The notes under the pieces are model-generated. The model searched no databases. It was not told the DNA's origin and saw only the letters and a list, made by a program, of their open reading frames with translations. Below are positions 15,854 to 24,612 of a DNA stretch of 64,000 nt, piece after piece (position 1 is the stretch's first letter; each line of letters starts with the position of its first letter). Source of the stretch: Tritonibacter multivorans (GTDB taxonomy: Bacteria; Pseudomonadota; Alphaproteobacteria; Rhodobacterales; Rhodobacteraceae); assembly GCF_001458415.1 (NCBI RefSeq), contig NZ_CYSD01000043.1, positions 1-64,000 on the forward strand. The letters run 5' to 3'. Made by a program: the position numbers and the translations under genes.

Positions 15854-16759
15854 GATCCGACGCAAGAGGCGTCTGCGGGCGGCGGGGTCTGTGGGCAGGC
15901 GGACGGCAGCGTCGGCTGCAAATCGACCCGTGTATGGCCCGGTGAACAGCATTCGGCTGTTTGCAAAGGCGCCAAGGTCAAGGTTGCGTTCAAAACTGTG
16001 CCCCAGGCCGGCAATCCGGTAGCCGGGGGCGGTCTTTGTGGGTTCCAGCCAGCCTTCGATGGCCAATGTGGTCAATGTGCCAGCGGCGCCGGTAAAGCGG
16101 TCAAGTGTTGTGCGTTCGGCCCGCATCACGCCGGTGCCCACGTCAAAGCGTCCGGCCACAGTTGCAAAACGGCCAGCTGTGGTCAGGGACACAGCGCTTC
16201 TGCGGATCGGAACGCCACCGACCGTGCGTCGTCCTGTGGTGCCGGACACCAGATCCAGAAGGCTGGGCGCGGTAGAGATACGGCTGGCAACAACGCTTCT
16301 GCCGCGCCAGAGCCCCGAAACGGCAACACGGTCGCCAATCCGCCAGCCGCGCAATCCGCGTTCCGACGCGACGTCTACCCCGTTTACAACGCAGCGGTTG
16401 CGCTCAAAGTCCAAGGCCGTGATTGCACCTACCAGCGGGTAAGTCACCTCGATCCTGCGGGCGATCAGCCTGCCATCGGCGACGCGTGTGGCCTCTACTG
16501 TTAAACTGTCCCCCACTTGGAGAAGGCGCAGCGGAACCGGACCAAAATATGTGCTGGCCTGCGTTGAGGCGTCCGTTTCCACCGCTTGACCCGAAAGGCG
16601 CAGCACGCCTGTGTCCACCAAAACCCCAACAATGCCGGTGCCACCAAGACCGCCTTCGACGTCTTTGTCGCGGGATTGCGATCGGCCCGCCACGGGAAGC
16701 ACGGTCGCGCACAGGCTGGCGGCAATAAAGAAGCGGCGATTGGGGAACACAGATGTCAT
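15845..16759 (-). CDS. DUF5666-type exported protein
   Basis: A 304-residue protein with an N-terminal export signal (NRRFFIAASLCATVLPVAG) that has a twin-arginine-like start. The rest is beta-rich, with repeated small modules of the DUF5666 kind (VGDSLTVEATRVADGRLIARRIEV and similar), which resemble OB-like beta barrels. It is expected in the periplasm or on the surface. It follows the DUF6502 gene by seven bases in the same direction, and the two families are often paired in this group of bacteria, which suggests a joint role. The function is unknown. Confidence 0.75.
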   Translation of the reverse strand: MTSVFPNRRFFIAASLCATVLPVAGRSQSRDKDVEGGLGGTGIVGVLVDTGVLRLSGQAVETDASTQASTYFGPVPLRLLQVGDSLTVEATRVADGRLIARRIEVTYPLVGAITALDFERNRCVVNGVDVASERGLRGWRIGDRVAVSGLWRGRSVVASRISTAPSLLDLVSGTTGRRTVGGVPIRRSAVSLTTAGRFATVAGRFDVGTGVMRAERTTLDRFTGAAGTLTTLAIEGWLEPTKTAPGYRIAGLGHSFERNLDLGAFANSRMLFTGPYTGRFAADAAVRLPTDPAARRRLLRRISL

Positions 16760-16766
16760 CTAACAC

Positions 16767-17564
16767 TCACTCTTCTTCGTCTTCACGATAGAAATACATA
16801 CCAAATCTGAAGCGATGGGTCGCCGCAGCTGTTTTGCGGTCCTGATCCTGACGCTCTGCGGCCTCGCGGGCGATGTGGCGGAGGGCTTTCATTCCTATGT
16901 CTCGGGCGTCGGCCTCTAGGTCGTCTACGGACTGCACCGTCAGGTAGTTATAGAAGGTCGCCCGTTCAAAACGGGGCGGGGTCTGTGCCAACAGGTTGTC
17001 GACAGCCGCTTCCATGTGATCGCCAAGGTTATGTGCGAAGAAATCTAACTTCTGATCCAGATCTTCGGGGCCAAAGACCCCTTCAGGATCAAGCCGAAGC
17101 GCCCCGTCTGAAGCGGTAACCAACCCCTGACGTTGCAATTCGTCCAAAAGGGTTTTGGGTCGGATATCCCGATTGATCTGTGACACCAGTTGATCGAACT
17201 CTGCCCGTGTCAGCGTTTTGGGGTGACCATCCGTGTTGGTCAATTGCGGTGTGCTCATCCAACGCCCGACAACGGTTGCGAGCGTCGAGACACGCCGCCG
17301 CACCGGCGCAACGGCGCTTGGGTCCGCGCTGCGCAGGGATTTCACATCGCGCCGGTGCACACCGGTCATAACGCTGACCCGGCTGTCGGTCGCTTTGTCC
17401 CCCAGTTCCGCCAGCGCGGTTTCAACATAGCTTTGTTTTACAAGTCGATAGAGCTGCGGCGCAGTCACCCCTTGGGCAATCAGGGCACGGGTCAGCGGAC
17501 GCAGAAGCATCTTGATTGTCTGTTCAAACAATATGGATTTCGTGAGGGGGCCGTCTTTGCGCAT
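16767..17564 (-). CDS. DUF6502-family protein
   Basis: A 265-residue cytoplasmic protein. It starts MRKDGPLTKSILFEQTIKML and has the segment LARALIAQGVTAPQLYR-like (here LTRALIAQGVTAPQLYRLVK), followed by TGVHRRDVKSL, which resembles a helix-turn-helix. I recognise it as the DUF6502 family, of unknown function and possibly DNA-binding. It is the first gene of a two-gene operon with the DUF5666 gene and is divergent from the fasciclin-RTX gene. Confidence 0.75.
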   Translation of the reverse strand: MRKDGPLTKSILFEQTIKMLLRPLTRALIAQGVTAPQLYRLVKQSYVETALAELGDKATDSRVSVMTGVHRRDVKSLRSADPSAVAPVRRRVSTLATVVGRWMSTPQLTNTDGHPKTLTRAEFDQLVSQINRDIRPKTLLDELQRQGLVTASDGALRLDPEGVFGPEDLDQKLDFFAHNLGDHMEAAVDNLLAQTPPRFERATFYNYLTVQSVDDLEADARDIGMKALRHIAREAAERQDQDRKTAAATHRFRFGMYFYREDEEE

Positions 17565-17646
17565 GTCTCAAAGATACGGGCGCGTGTGAAAAAATTCCAC
17601 AATTTTGCGGGGTGTTTTTGATCCAAGGCAGAAAGCCCTGCGTATC

Positions 17647-17665
17647 TGTGTGCAAAAATCACACA
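17647..17665. promoter_or_regulatory. inverted repeat TGTGTG-N7-CACACA between divergent genes
   Basis: A perfect 6-bp-arm palindrome lies in the 153-bp region shared by the DUF6502 gene and the fasciclin-RTX gene. A second, shorter pair (TGTG-N9-CACA) lies at 17585-17601. The spacing fits a dimeric regulator; the protein is unknown. Confidence 0.4.
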
Positions 17666-17717
17666 AAAAGGAGTCGCAAGTTTTCGATTTAACGAGTTGT
17701 CAATGGGAGGACACAAC

Positions 17718-19742
17718 ATGACGACGTTCAGCTTCACAGCTTATGAGAATTCGGATCTGTTTGGACACGGGCGCATAATGGAGCATGCGCAGTTTACCGT
17801 GCCCGATGGGCCAACGGTGGACGTGTCGTTGACCGATGATGACCATTTCCTGTCTGGGGATGCGTGGTGCAATGAATTTGGCGACGACAAATCCGGGCAG
17901 ACTGGAACGCTGACACGGGTGGCTGACGGGGGCTCTGTCGGGATCAACGGGCGTATCTATGCGGAAAACGTCTGGACGGTCACAGGGGACAATGGCCAGT
18001 CTTACCTTTTGGTCGAAGTGGAGCAGCCAGGATTGTTACCTGACAGTTTCACCTTCCTCGGGGATGTGCCACCTGCCGGAACCGAGCTCACCGTTGGGCA
18101 TCGGGCAAATGTGACAGGCAAGGGGCTGTCTTATGATCAGCTTGGTGCAGGTGCAGTGGCTGACCCTGACCCCAATATTGTGGACATTGCCGCGGGCTCG
18201 GATGATTTCAATATTCTGGTTCTGGCGCTGCAGACCGCTGGGCTTGACGGTGTGGTTCGGGATGCAGACGACATTACGGTCTTTGCGCCAACAGATGCGG
18301 CTTTTACCCAGTTGGCGGTCGATTTGGGCTTTGACGGGGATATTACCGACGAAGGCGCGATCTTTGGGTTTATCGCTGATGCGCTGGCTGGGCTGGCCAC
18401 GGATGGCGATCCGATCCCGCTGTTGCAAAACATCCTGTCCTATCACGTCTCACCGGGGTCGAAGACAGCCGCTGAAGTCGATGCCTTGGATCAGGTTGCA
18501 ACCCTGCTGGAGGGGGCTTCGTTTGGATCTGAAGGCACGGAGCTGGTCGACAATGACCCCGATATTGACAACCCCAATATCGTGATCCCGGATATCGCGG
18601 CCTCCAATGGCACACTTCAGGTGATCGACCGGGTTCTGTTGCCGATTGATGTTCCGGGCACGCCACCGGCTGACCCGGCCCCGGCAGAGCCAACACTGGC
18701 CGGGATCGTTGCGGCAAGCGGCGGGGTGTTTGATGAGGACGCAACCGACTTCGACATTCTGCTGAACGCAGTGCAGGCGGCCGGTCTCGCTGAGGCGTTG
18801 GATGATCCTGAAGCAAGCCTAACCGTATTCGCCCCCACAGATGGCGCCTTTGTCGGACTAAGTCAGGCCCTTGGCTTTGAGGGGGATGATGAAGAGGGGG
18901 CATTTGCCTTTCTGGTCGAAGCGCTTGCGCTGCTCAATGACGGAGACGCCATTGGCTTGTTGCAAAGCGTTCTGCTCTATCACGTGGCACCGGGAGCGCT
19001 GGATTCGACCGCCGTTCTGGGGGCGACCTCTATTCCCACGCTGTTGACCGGGGCCTCCCTTGGTGTGGATGGGGCGCGTTTGGTGGATGCAGAGCCGGAC
19101 GTGGCCAATCCCAACCTGATTGCGACAGATATCCCGGCCAGCAATGGCATTGCCCATGTGCTGGATGGGGTTCTTTTGCCTGCGGACCTGCTGCAATCTG
19201 ACGGCTCTAATGAGGTCGATTTCATTATTGGCGACGACACGGCCGAATACATCCGGACCGGCCACGACAATGATTTCGTCGACGGAAATGGTGGCGCAGA
19301 CAAAATTCTACTGGGGCGCGGCAATGATGTCGGCTTTGGCGGGGACGGCGCCGACTATATGCAGGGCGGTCGCGGAAATGACACCCTTCGGGGGGACGAC
19401 GGCGACGACAAGCTGCGCGGCGGATCGGGAGATGACCTGATTGACGGCGGTCTTGGGGATGACAACCTGATGGGGAACAGTGGCTTTGATACCTTTGTCT
19501 TCAATACAGGGGATGGTCATGACACGATCCGAGGGTTCCAGCAGGGCGAAGACCTCATCGACCTGTCTGCCATGGGCATTTCGGATTTTGACCTGCTGCT
19601 GGAAAATGCCATTGTGCGGGGCTCTGGCGTGCAGATCAACATTTCAGAGGACCAGAGCATTCTTGTGCGTGGCCCTCATCTGGATCTGATGGAAACCGAT
19701 TTTATTCTGGCCCTGGATCCTGCGGCTGACAGTTTGCTGTGA
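17718..19742 (+). CDS. secreted protein with two fasciclin domains and RTX calcium-binding repeats
   Basis: A 674-residue acidic protein. Residues 1-150 are a beta-rich N-terminal region. Two FAS1 domains follow at about 160-305 and 325-490; each has the DDITVFAPTDAAF-like H1 motif and a YHV motif (LSYHVSPG, LLYHVAPG). Residues about 500-600 carry RTX nonapeptides (GGNGGADKI-type, GRGNDTLRGDDGDD). There is no N-terminal signal, so type I secretion through the RTX C-terminus is likely. FAS1 domains mediate adhesion. The ATG at 17718 has GGGAGG seven bases upstream. It may be an adhesin or matrix protein. Its place next to the peroxidase cluster is suggestive, but no shared operator was found. 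Confidence 0.88.
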   Translation: MTTFSFTAYENSDLFGHGRIMEHAQFTVPDGPTVDVSLTDDDHFLSGDAWCNEFGDDKSGQTGTLTRVADGGSVGINGRIYAENVWTVTGDNGQSYLLVEVEQPGLLPDSFTFLGDVPPAGTELTVGHRANVTGKGLSYDQLGAGAVADPDPNIVDIAAGSDDFNILVLALQTAGLDGVVRDADDITVFAPTDAAFTQLAVDLGFDGDITDEGAIFGFIADALAGLATDGDPIPLLQNILSYHVSPGSKTAAEVDALDQVATLLEGASFGSEGTELVDNDPDIDNPNIVIPDIAASNGTLQVIDRVLLPIDVPGTPPADPAPAEPTLAGIVAASGGVFDEDATDFDILLNAVQAAGLAEALDDPEASLTVFAPTDGAFVGLSQALGFEGDDEEGAFAFLVEALALLNDGDAIGLLQSVLLYHVAPGALDSTAVLGATSIPTLLTGASLGVDGARLVDAEPDVANPNLIATDIPASNGIAHVLDGVLLPADLLQSDGSNEVDFIIGDDTAEYIRTGHDNDFVDGNGGADKILLGRGNDVGFGGDGADYMQGGRGNDTLRGDDGDDKLRGGSGDDLIDGGLGDDNLMGNSGFDTFVFNTGDGHDTIRGFQQGEDLIDLSAMGISDFDLLLENAIVRGSGVQINISEDQSILVRGPHLDLMETDFILALDPAADSLL

Positions 19743-19760
19743 TCACCTGTGTCTCACATT

Positions 19761-19786
19761 GCTGCGCGGGCTTCGGTGCGCGCAGC
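19761..19786. terminator. hairpin between convergent fasciclin and soxT genes
   Basis: GCTGCGCG pairs with CGCGCAGC across a ten-base loop containing CTTCGG. It lies between two convergent stops. There is no clear U tract on either strand. Confidence 0.45.
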
Positions 19787-19850
19787 GCCCCCCAAGAAAG
19801 CCTTCAGCGGCCGCTCTCGGTACTGCGTACCAAGCCGTCCCGTTGATCCC

Positions 19851-20903
19851 CTATTCTGCGGCGGCAAAGCCCGTGATGAGTTGTTTCAGCCCAAGTGCTG
19901 CGCCCGCAAAGATCGCAGCCAAGGCAACCGGCGCGCTATAGGAGAGGACGGAAAACGCGGCAATTCCCTGACCGACACTGCAGCCCACGGCAAGTATTGC
20001 GCCCGGACCCATCAGGGTCGCGCCAAAGATCTGGCGGCGCAGTTCCCGTGGGTCCTCGCAGGCCTCCCAGCGGAAATGACCCTTGGCGCAAGAGCCAAGC
20101 ACTGATCCCACAATCACACCGCAGACAGAGCCGACGCTGAAGGACAGCGCATTGCCCGAGGCCGTCATGCTGTAAAAGATCGTATCCCCAATGGGCGCGG
20201 CAAAGGTGTGGGTTTCAATCGGTTCGGCTTCAAAACCAGTCATCGCCACCCAATAGGTGCCAAGCCATCCCGAACAGACCGTAAGGCCGACCAAAGCGCC
20301 CCAGAACACATGGTGGGGCGCGCTTCGCATCTGGCGATGGGACAGCGACCAGATAATTAACGCCGATCCAATGGCGGCGCCAATCACGGTCATGGGGAGA
20401 CCGATCTGCTGCGCCAATTGTGAAAACCCTTGTGGCGTATCAGCGCCTGTTTCAACCGGAAACAACCAGACCCGCGCATGGGCGAGGGGGCCTGACATGA
20501 CAAAATAGGCCGAAAGCCCCATCACCAGCACGATGACAAAGGCCCGAAGGTCGCCGCCGCCAAGCCGCGCCAAAGCACCGTAGCCACAGTTGCCGCTCAG
20601 CGCCATGCCATAGCCAAACATCAGCCCGCCAATGATCGTGCCAAAGGGGTTCCACACGCGGTCAAGATAGGCGGATTGTGACAGGTCAAACAGGCCAGAC
20701 GCTGCGGCCAGATGTGTGCCAAGGATTGCGGTTCCGATCGCAATGCCCCACATGCGCAAACGCCTGTCGTCATCGCCATACAGAAAGTCCTCGATTGCAC
20801 CCAAAGTGCAAAATCGTCCCACGCGCGCGGCCAGACCCAGGGCAATCCCCCCGATCAGGCCAATCAGCGCAGCGGTGTTCGCCTCGCCCAAAGCTTCCAG
20901 CAC
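19851..20903 (-). CDS. soxT: SoxT, YeeE/YedE-type sulfur-compound permease
   Basis: A 350-residue polytopic membrane protein of the YeeE/YedE family, which includes the thiosulfate transporter TsuA. The conserved short Cys-containing loops are present: VGRFCTLGA near the N-terminus, SGNCGYGALARLGGGDLRA in the middle, GSCAKGHF and VGCSVGQGI near the end. It should move thiosulfate or another sulfur compound across the inner membrane. It is the last gene of soxS-soxR-soxT, 50 bp after soxR, matching the soxSRT operon described in Pseudaminobacter. In that organism the operon is needed for thiosulfate and sulfite oxidation. Confidence 0.85.
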   Translation of the reverse strand: MLEALGEANTAALIGLIGGIALGLAARVGRFCTLGAIEDFLYGDDDRRLRMWGIAIGTAILGTHLAAASGLFDLSQSAYLDRVWNPFGTIIGGLMFGYGMALSGNCGYGALARLGGGDLRAFVIVLVMGLSAYFVMSGPLAHARVWLFPVETGADTPQGFSQLAQQIGLPMTVIGAAIGSALIIWSLSHRQMRSAPHHVFWGALVGLTVCSGWLGTYWVAMTGFEAEPIETHTFAAPIGDTIFYSMTASGNALSFSVGSVCGVIVGSVLGSCAKGHFRWEACEDPRELRRQIFGATLMGPGAILAVGCSVGQGIAAFSVLSYSAPVALAAIFAGAALGLKQLITGFAAAE

Positions 20904-20953
20904 TGTAATCCTCCCCGTCGCGACCCTCAGGCCAACACCGCACGGGGCGCTGG

Positions 20954-21337
20954 TCAGTCCTCCCTACAGAACAGGTCGTAGACAACTTCCATGATTTGCT
21001 TGGGCCGGTCGTCTGTCAAGCGGTAGTAGATAGCCTTGCCATCCCGGCGCGGGGTGACCAGACCTTCGAGGCGCAATCGCGACAGCTGTTGCGAGACCGC
21101 CGCTTGGCGTGCGGACAGAAGCTCTTCCAGTTCGGTCACCGATTTCTCACCCGATGCCAGATGGCACAGGATCATCAGGCGGCCTTCGTGGCTAATCGCC
21201 TTGAGAAAGTTGGAGGCGCGCTGGGCGTTCTCCATCATGCGGTCCATGTCCTCGGCGCACATAGTCGCATCAAAGACAGGCAAGCGAGACGGGCGTTCAG
21301 ACGGTGTCGGTGTTTCGGTGGTCATATTCCGTTCCAT
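20954..21337 (-). CDS. soxR: SoxR, ArsR-type sulfur-responsive repressor
   Basis: A 127-residue ArsR-family repressor with a winged helix: SVTELEELLSARQAAVSQQL is the DNA-reading part and RRDGKAIYYRL the wing. Cys58 (MILCHL) and Cys124 (DLFCRED) are 66 residues apart, the same spacing as the sulfur-sensing pairs of BigR and SqrR. Tetrasulfide formation between these pairs releases DNA in those proteins. It should repress sox genes until sulfane sulfur accumulates. Candidate ATTC-N8-GAAT operators lie at 21749 (near match), 23190, 25526 and 35467. It starts seven bases after soxS. Confidence 0.92.
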   Translation of the reverse strand: MERNMTTETPTPSERPSRLPVFDATMCAEDMDRMMENAQRASNFLKAISHEGRLMILCHLASGEKSVTELEELLSARQAAVSQQLSRLRLEGLVTPRRDGKAIYYRLTDDRPKQIMEVVYDLFCRED

Positions 21338-21343
21338 AATCGC

Positions 21344-21706
21344 TCAGCTGCCCTGATCCAAGGAAATACCGGCGCGGGAGAACAGCTCTCCCAAGAGGGG
21401 CCAGAAGAAATCTTCACCCGGGTAACCTTCGATCCGGCCGACCTCTTTGCCATTTTCGATCAACAGAAACGTCGGGGTGAAGGCCACGCGTTTGGAAAAT
21501 TGATAATCCGGCTGCGGGCCGCGAAGGTCGAACCGCTCCAGCGGCGCGGTGCGGCCCTCGGCGGTTTTGGGATAGATATGAGAGATTTCCGCATCCCATT
21601 TGGCGCACCAATAACAGCCGTCTTCCTCGGCCATGAGGAGACGTGTGTCGGCCAAAGCCGATACTGGAAATGCCGTTGCGGCCATGAAAAAGAATGCTCT
21701 GAGCAT
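21344..21706 (-). CDS. soxS: SoxS, periplasmic thioredoxin
   Basis: A 120-residue protein with a signal peptide (MLRAFFFMAATAFPVSALA) and a thioredoxin-type CYWC centre (Cys31, Cys34). In Paracoccus, SoxS reduces the SoxY carrier arm and reactivates SoxYZ. It is the first gene of soxSRT and is divergent from soxV, with an 84-bp region between them that holds a near-consensus operator. Confidence 0.92.
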   Translation of the reverse strand: MLRAFFFMAATAFPVSALADTRLLMAEEDGCYWCAKWDAEISHIYPKTAEGRTAPLERFDLRGPQPDYQFSKRVAFTPTFLLIENGKEVGRIEGYPGEDFFWPLLGELFSRAGISLDQGS

Positions 21707-21748
21707 TCGTAGCTGCCCCTTTGTTGACGTGTGCTGTCACTTAATCAT

Positions 21749-21764
21749 AATCTAATTTGTGAAT
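21749..21764. promoter_or_regulatory. putative SoxR operator between soxS and soxV (near match)
   Basis: AATC-N8-GAAT, one base off the ATTC-N8-GAAT palindrome, lies in the soxS-soxV divergent promoter. SoxR binding to this intergenic region is known in Paracoccus. Confidence 0.6.
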
Positions 21765-21790
21765 ATCTTAAAGCAAGGTTTCGCGCGCGC

Positions 21791-22531
21791 ATGTTAGATG
21801 TCACTGTTTTAGGGGCTTTGACGGCTGGATTGCTGTCTTTTTTATCGCCCTGCATCCTGCCGATGGTCCCGTTCTACCTCAGCTATCTTGCCGGGGTCGG
21901 GATGAATCAGATCACCGCCGAGGCCAAGGTCACGGGGGCGGTGCGGTTGCGTGCTGTTCTTGCGGCTGGTTGTTTTGCCCTCGGGGTGATCACTGTCTTT
22001 GTTGGGCTTGGTGCCAGTGCGACAGTGTTTGGGGCGCTCTTGCGGGACTACTTCGACGTGCTGCGCTGGGCGGCGGCGGGGGTGATTGTTCTTATGGGGC
22101 TGCATTTCCTTGGGGTGATCCGAATAGGAATCCTGTACCGGCAACTGCGCGCGGATGCCGGCGATGTGTCAAAGGGGGGGCTGCTTGGCGCCTATGTCAT
22201 CGGTCTGGCTTTTGCCTTTGGGTGGACACCCTGCGTGGGGCCAGTTCTGGCGGCGATCCTATTCACCGCCGCCGGACAGGAGACAGCCGGGCAGGGCGCG
22301 TGGTTGTTGCTGATGTACGGGGCGGGTATGACGTTGCCCTTTGTGCTGGCGGCTTTGTTCATCGGTCCCTTCATGCGCTGGATGGCCGGGTTTCGCCGCC
22401 ACCTGGGAACCGTTGAAAAACTGATGGGCGGGGTGTTGATCCTGTTTGGCCTGCTGATCGCAACCAATTCGGTCAATCTGATTGCCGTCTGGATGCTGGA
22501 ACATATCCCCTGGTTTGCCCAGTTGGGCTGA
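21791..22531 (+). CDS. soxV: SoxV, CcdA-type thiol-disulfide electron transporter
   Basis: A 246-residue membrane protein of the CcdA/DsbD-beta family with six helices. The redox cysteines are Cys21 (LSPCILPMVP) and the Cys of GWTPCVGP in the fourth helix region. It passes electrons from cytoplasmic thioredoxin to periplasmic SoxW and SoxS. The start ATG at 21791 is chosen because the in-frame upstream residues are not hydrophobic or conserved. It is followed by soxW after 22 bp. A second CcdA paralogue lies at 55.86 kb. Confidence 0.93.
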   Translation: MLDVTVLGALTAGLLSFLSPCILPMVPFYLSYLAGVGMNQITAEAKVTGAVRLRAVLAAGCFALGVITVFVGLGASATVFGALLRDYFDVLRWAAAGVIVLMGLHFLGVIRIGILYRQLRADAGDVSKGGLLGAYVIGLAFAFGWTPCVGPVLAAILFTAAGQETAGQGAWLLLMYGAGMTLPFVLAALFIGPFMRWMAGFRRHLGTVEKLMGGVLILFGLLIATNSVNLIAVWMLEHIPWFAQLG

Positions 22532-22553
22532 GTTTGTTTTGGGAGGGACAAGG

Positions 22554-23132
22554 ATGAGACATGTTTTTTTGGGGCTATCGGCCCTTATCACGGCCACTTG
22601 CATCACTGCGACGGGCCTGACCGCCGCAGAGCTGGGGGATGATGGTCTGCACAAAGCGCCCTGGATGCGGGACACGTTCAAAGATCTGGGTGAAGACCTT
22701 GCCGAAGCCAATGCCGAAGGCAAACGCCTGATGATCTTGATCGAACAGCGGGGCTGCATCTATTGCAAGAAAATGCACGAAGAGGTGTTCGTGGTGCCCG
22801 AAATCGCCCAAACCCTCGAGGATCATTTCTTCGTGGTGCAGATCAATATGTTCGGCGATGTGGAGGTGACCGATTTTGATGGCACCGTTTTGGCCGAGAA
22901 GGATCTGGTCAAACGCTGGGGCGCGCTTTTTACGCCCAATCTCTATTTCTTTCCCGAAGCGGTTGCCCCGGATCAAACAGGCGCTGAGGCGGCGGTTGTC
23001 ACAATGCCCGGCGCCTTTGGTCGCTGGACGACGCTGAACCTTCTGCATTGGGTGCTGGAGCAGGGCTATGTCAGCGATGAACCCTTCCAAAAGTACCACG
23101 CGCGCAAATTCGAACAGCAGAAGGGTCAATAG
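22554..23132 (+). CDS. soxW: SoxW, periplasmic thioredoxin-like protein
   Basis: A 192-residue protein with a signal peptide (residues 1-25) and a thioredoxin fold with redox centre GCIYCKKM (Cys68, Cys71). A helix with VVPEIAQTLED and a cis-Pro segment LFTPNLYFFPE follow. SoxW receives electrons from SoxV. GGGAGG precedes the ATG. A 150-bp gap with an operator separates it from soxX. Confidence 0.92.
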   Translation: MRHVFLGLSALITATCITATGLTAAELGDDGLHKAPWMRDTFKDLGEDLAEANAEGKRLMILIEQRGCIYCKKMHEEVFVVPEIAQTLEDHFFVVQINMFGDVEVTDFDGTVLAEKDLVKRWGALFTPNLYFFPEAVAPDQTGAEAAVVTMPGAFGRWTTLNLLHWVLEQGYVSDEPFQKYHARKFEQQKGQ

Positions 23133-23189
23133 GGTTAGGGGCGCGCAATACTTTTGCGCAAAATGCTGCACTTGCGAACACATTAAAAA

Positions 23190-23205
23190 ATTCACGTAGT
23201 TGAAT
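23190..23205 (+). promoter_or_regulatory. putative SoxR operator upstream of soxX
   Basis: An exact ATTC-ACGTAGTT-GAAT palindrome lies 78 bases before the soxX start. The soxW-soxX interval is a known SoxR-binding region in Paracoccus. The site implies that soxXYZA has its own regulated promoter. Confidence 0.75.
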
Positions 23206-23282
23206 TTGTTGTTGCGTCAGCGAAATTGTGTGCCGTAGAGTACTGTTTACCCAAGGAGAGGAATCGAACCCAGGGAGGGCGC

Positions 23283-23759
23283 ATGAGAACCGCTTTTGGA
23301 GCCACTGCTGCCATTTTGCTGACTGTCAGCACCGGATGGAGTGAAGTCGTTAAGCCTCAGGATGTGACCTATGTGGAGGGCGCGGTAGAGACCTCGCTCA
23401 GCGGTGCGCCCGGCGACCCGATATTGGGCGCAGAGGTCATGAACAAAGGCGCAGGCAACTGTATTGCCTGCCATCAAGTCACCGCGCTGAACCACCTGCC
23501 ATTTCATGGTGAGATCGGACCGATGCTGGACGGGGTTGCGGACCGCTGGACAGAGGCAGAGCTGCGCGGGATCGTGGCCAATGCCAAGGTCATGTTTGAG
23601 GGCAGTATGATGCCCTCGTTCTACCGCACCGACGGATTTATCCGCCTTGGCGATGCCTACACTGGCGACGCGCATGGCGACGGTGAGGTCCAGCCTCTGC
23701 TGACCGCCCAGCAGGTCGAAGACGTGGTCGCCTATCTAATGACGCTGAAAGAAGAGTGA
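23283..23759 (+). CDS. soxX: SoxX, monoheme cytochrome c subunit of SoxXA
   Basis: A 158-residue periplasmic cytochrome c with a signal peptide (about residues 1-20), heme motif CIACH (Cys60, Cys63, His64) and a candidate sixth ligand Met in GSMMPSFYR. It pairs with SoxA to join thiosulfate to SoxY through oxidation. GGGAGG lies four bases before the ATG. soxY follows after 23 bp. Confidence 0.95.
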   Translation: MRTAFGATAAILLTVSTGWSEVVKPQDVTYVEGAVETSLSGAPGDPILGAEVMNKGAGNCIACHQVTALNHLPFHGEIGPMLDGVADRWTEAELRGIVANAKVMFEGSMMPSFYRTDGFIRLGDAYTGDAHGDGEVQPLLTAQQVEDVVAYLMTLKEE

Positions 23760-23782
23760 TCTTTCAGAGGGAGGACGAACTT

Positions 23783-24205
23783 ATGAAACTCACACGACGA
23801 ACCCTTCTCGCGCTTGGTTCTGGGACCAGTGTTTATGCGATGGTTGCAGGGCTACCGGCTTTTGCGAGCCTCACTGATGATGCGATTTCAGCCTTTACGG
23901 GTGGGGCCGCGACCGGGGAAGGGGCGATCAGCCTGACCGCTCCCGAGATTGCGGAGAACGGCAATACGGTGCCGATCTCGGTCGATGCGCCGGGGGCGGC
24001 AGAGATTACGATTTTTGCTGATGGAAACCCCGTGCCCAATGTGGCGACCTTCAAATTCGGCCCCCTAAGTGCCTCGCGCAGTGCATCGACGCGGATCCGT
24101 CTGGCCAAGACCCAGAACGTGGTCGCGGTGGCCAAAATGGAGGACGGTTCGTTCCAGATGGTCAAGGCAAACGTCAAAGTCACCATTGGCGGCTGCGGCG
24201 GCTGA
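23783..24205 (+). CDS. soxY: SoxY, sulfur-carrier subunit
   Basis: A 140-residue protein with a Tat-type signal (TRRTLLALGSG) and an Ig-like beta fold. It ends in the flexible carrier arm GGCGG, where Cys138 covalently holds the sulfur intermediate. It acts in the periplasm with SoxZ. The Tat signal suggests folding with SoxZ in the cytoplasm before export, since SoxZ has no signal of its own. Confidence 0.96.
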   Translation: MKLTRRTLLALGSGTSVYAMVAGLPAFASLTDDAISAFTGGAATGEGAISLTAPEIAENGNTVPISVDAPGAAEITIFADGNPVPNVATFKFGPLSASRSASTRIRLAKTQNVVAVAKMEDGSFQMVKANVKVTIGGCGG

Positions 24206-24231
24206 TCCGGATCACATAAAGGAGAGACATC

Positions 24232-24561
24232 ATGGCATCTGGTGCAAAACCCCGGGTCAAAGTTCCCAAAACCGCAGCGGCGGGTGATACGATCACAATC
24301 AAGACGCTGATCAGCCATAAAATGGAAAGTGGTCAGCGCAAGGACGATGATGGAAACATCATTCCGCGGTCGATCATCAACCGTTTCACCGCAGATTTTA
24401 ATGGGCAGAACGTCATTGACGTGACCCTTGAACCTGCGATTTCAACCAACCCCTATTTTCAGTTCGACGCGGTTGTGCCGGAAAGTGGGGAGTTCACGTT
24501 CACTTGGTACGACGACGATGGCTCTGTTTATGACACGGCCAAGAAAATCACAGTGAGCTGA
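24232..24561 (+). CDS. soxZ: SoxZ, partner of the SoxY carrier
   Basis: A 109-residue Ig-fold protein starting MASGAKPRVKVPKTAAAGD, without a signal peptide; it rides with Tat-exported SoxY. It forms the SoxYZ complex on which thiosulfate is processed. It lies 26 bp after soxY, with GGAGAG upstream. Confidence 0.96.
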   Translation: MASGAKPRVKVPKTAAAGDTITIKTLISHKMESGQRKDDDGNIIPRSIINRFTADFNGQNVIDVTLEPAISTNPYFQFDAVVPESGEFTFTWYDDDGSVYDTAKKITVS

Positions 24562-24612
24562 CGACCCGGAGGAGGGGCCGTCGCATCACCGGAGCACGAG
24601 AGGGAGGATGAC

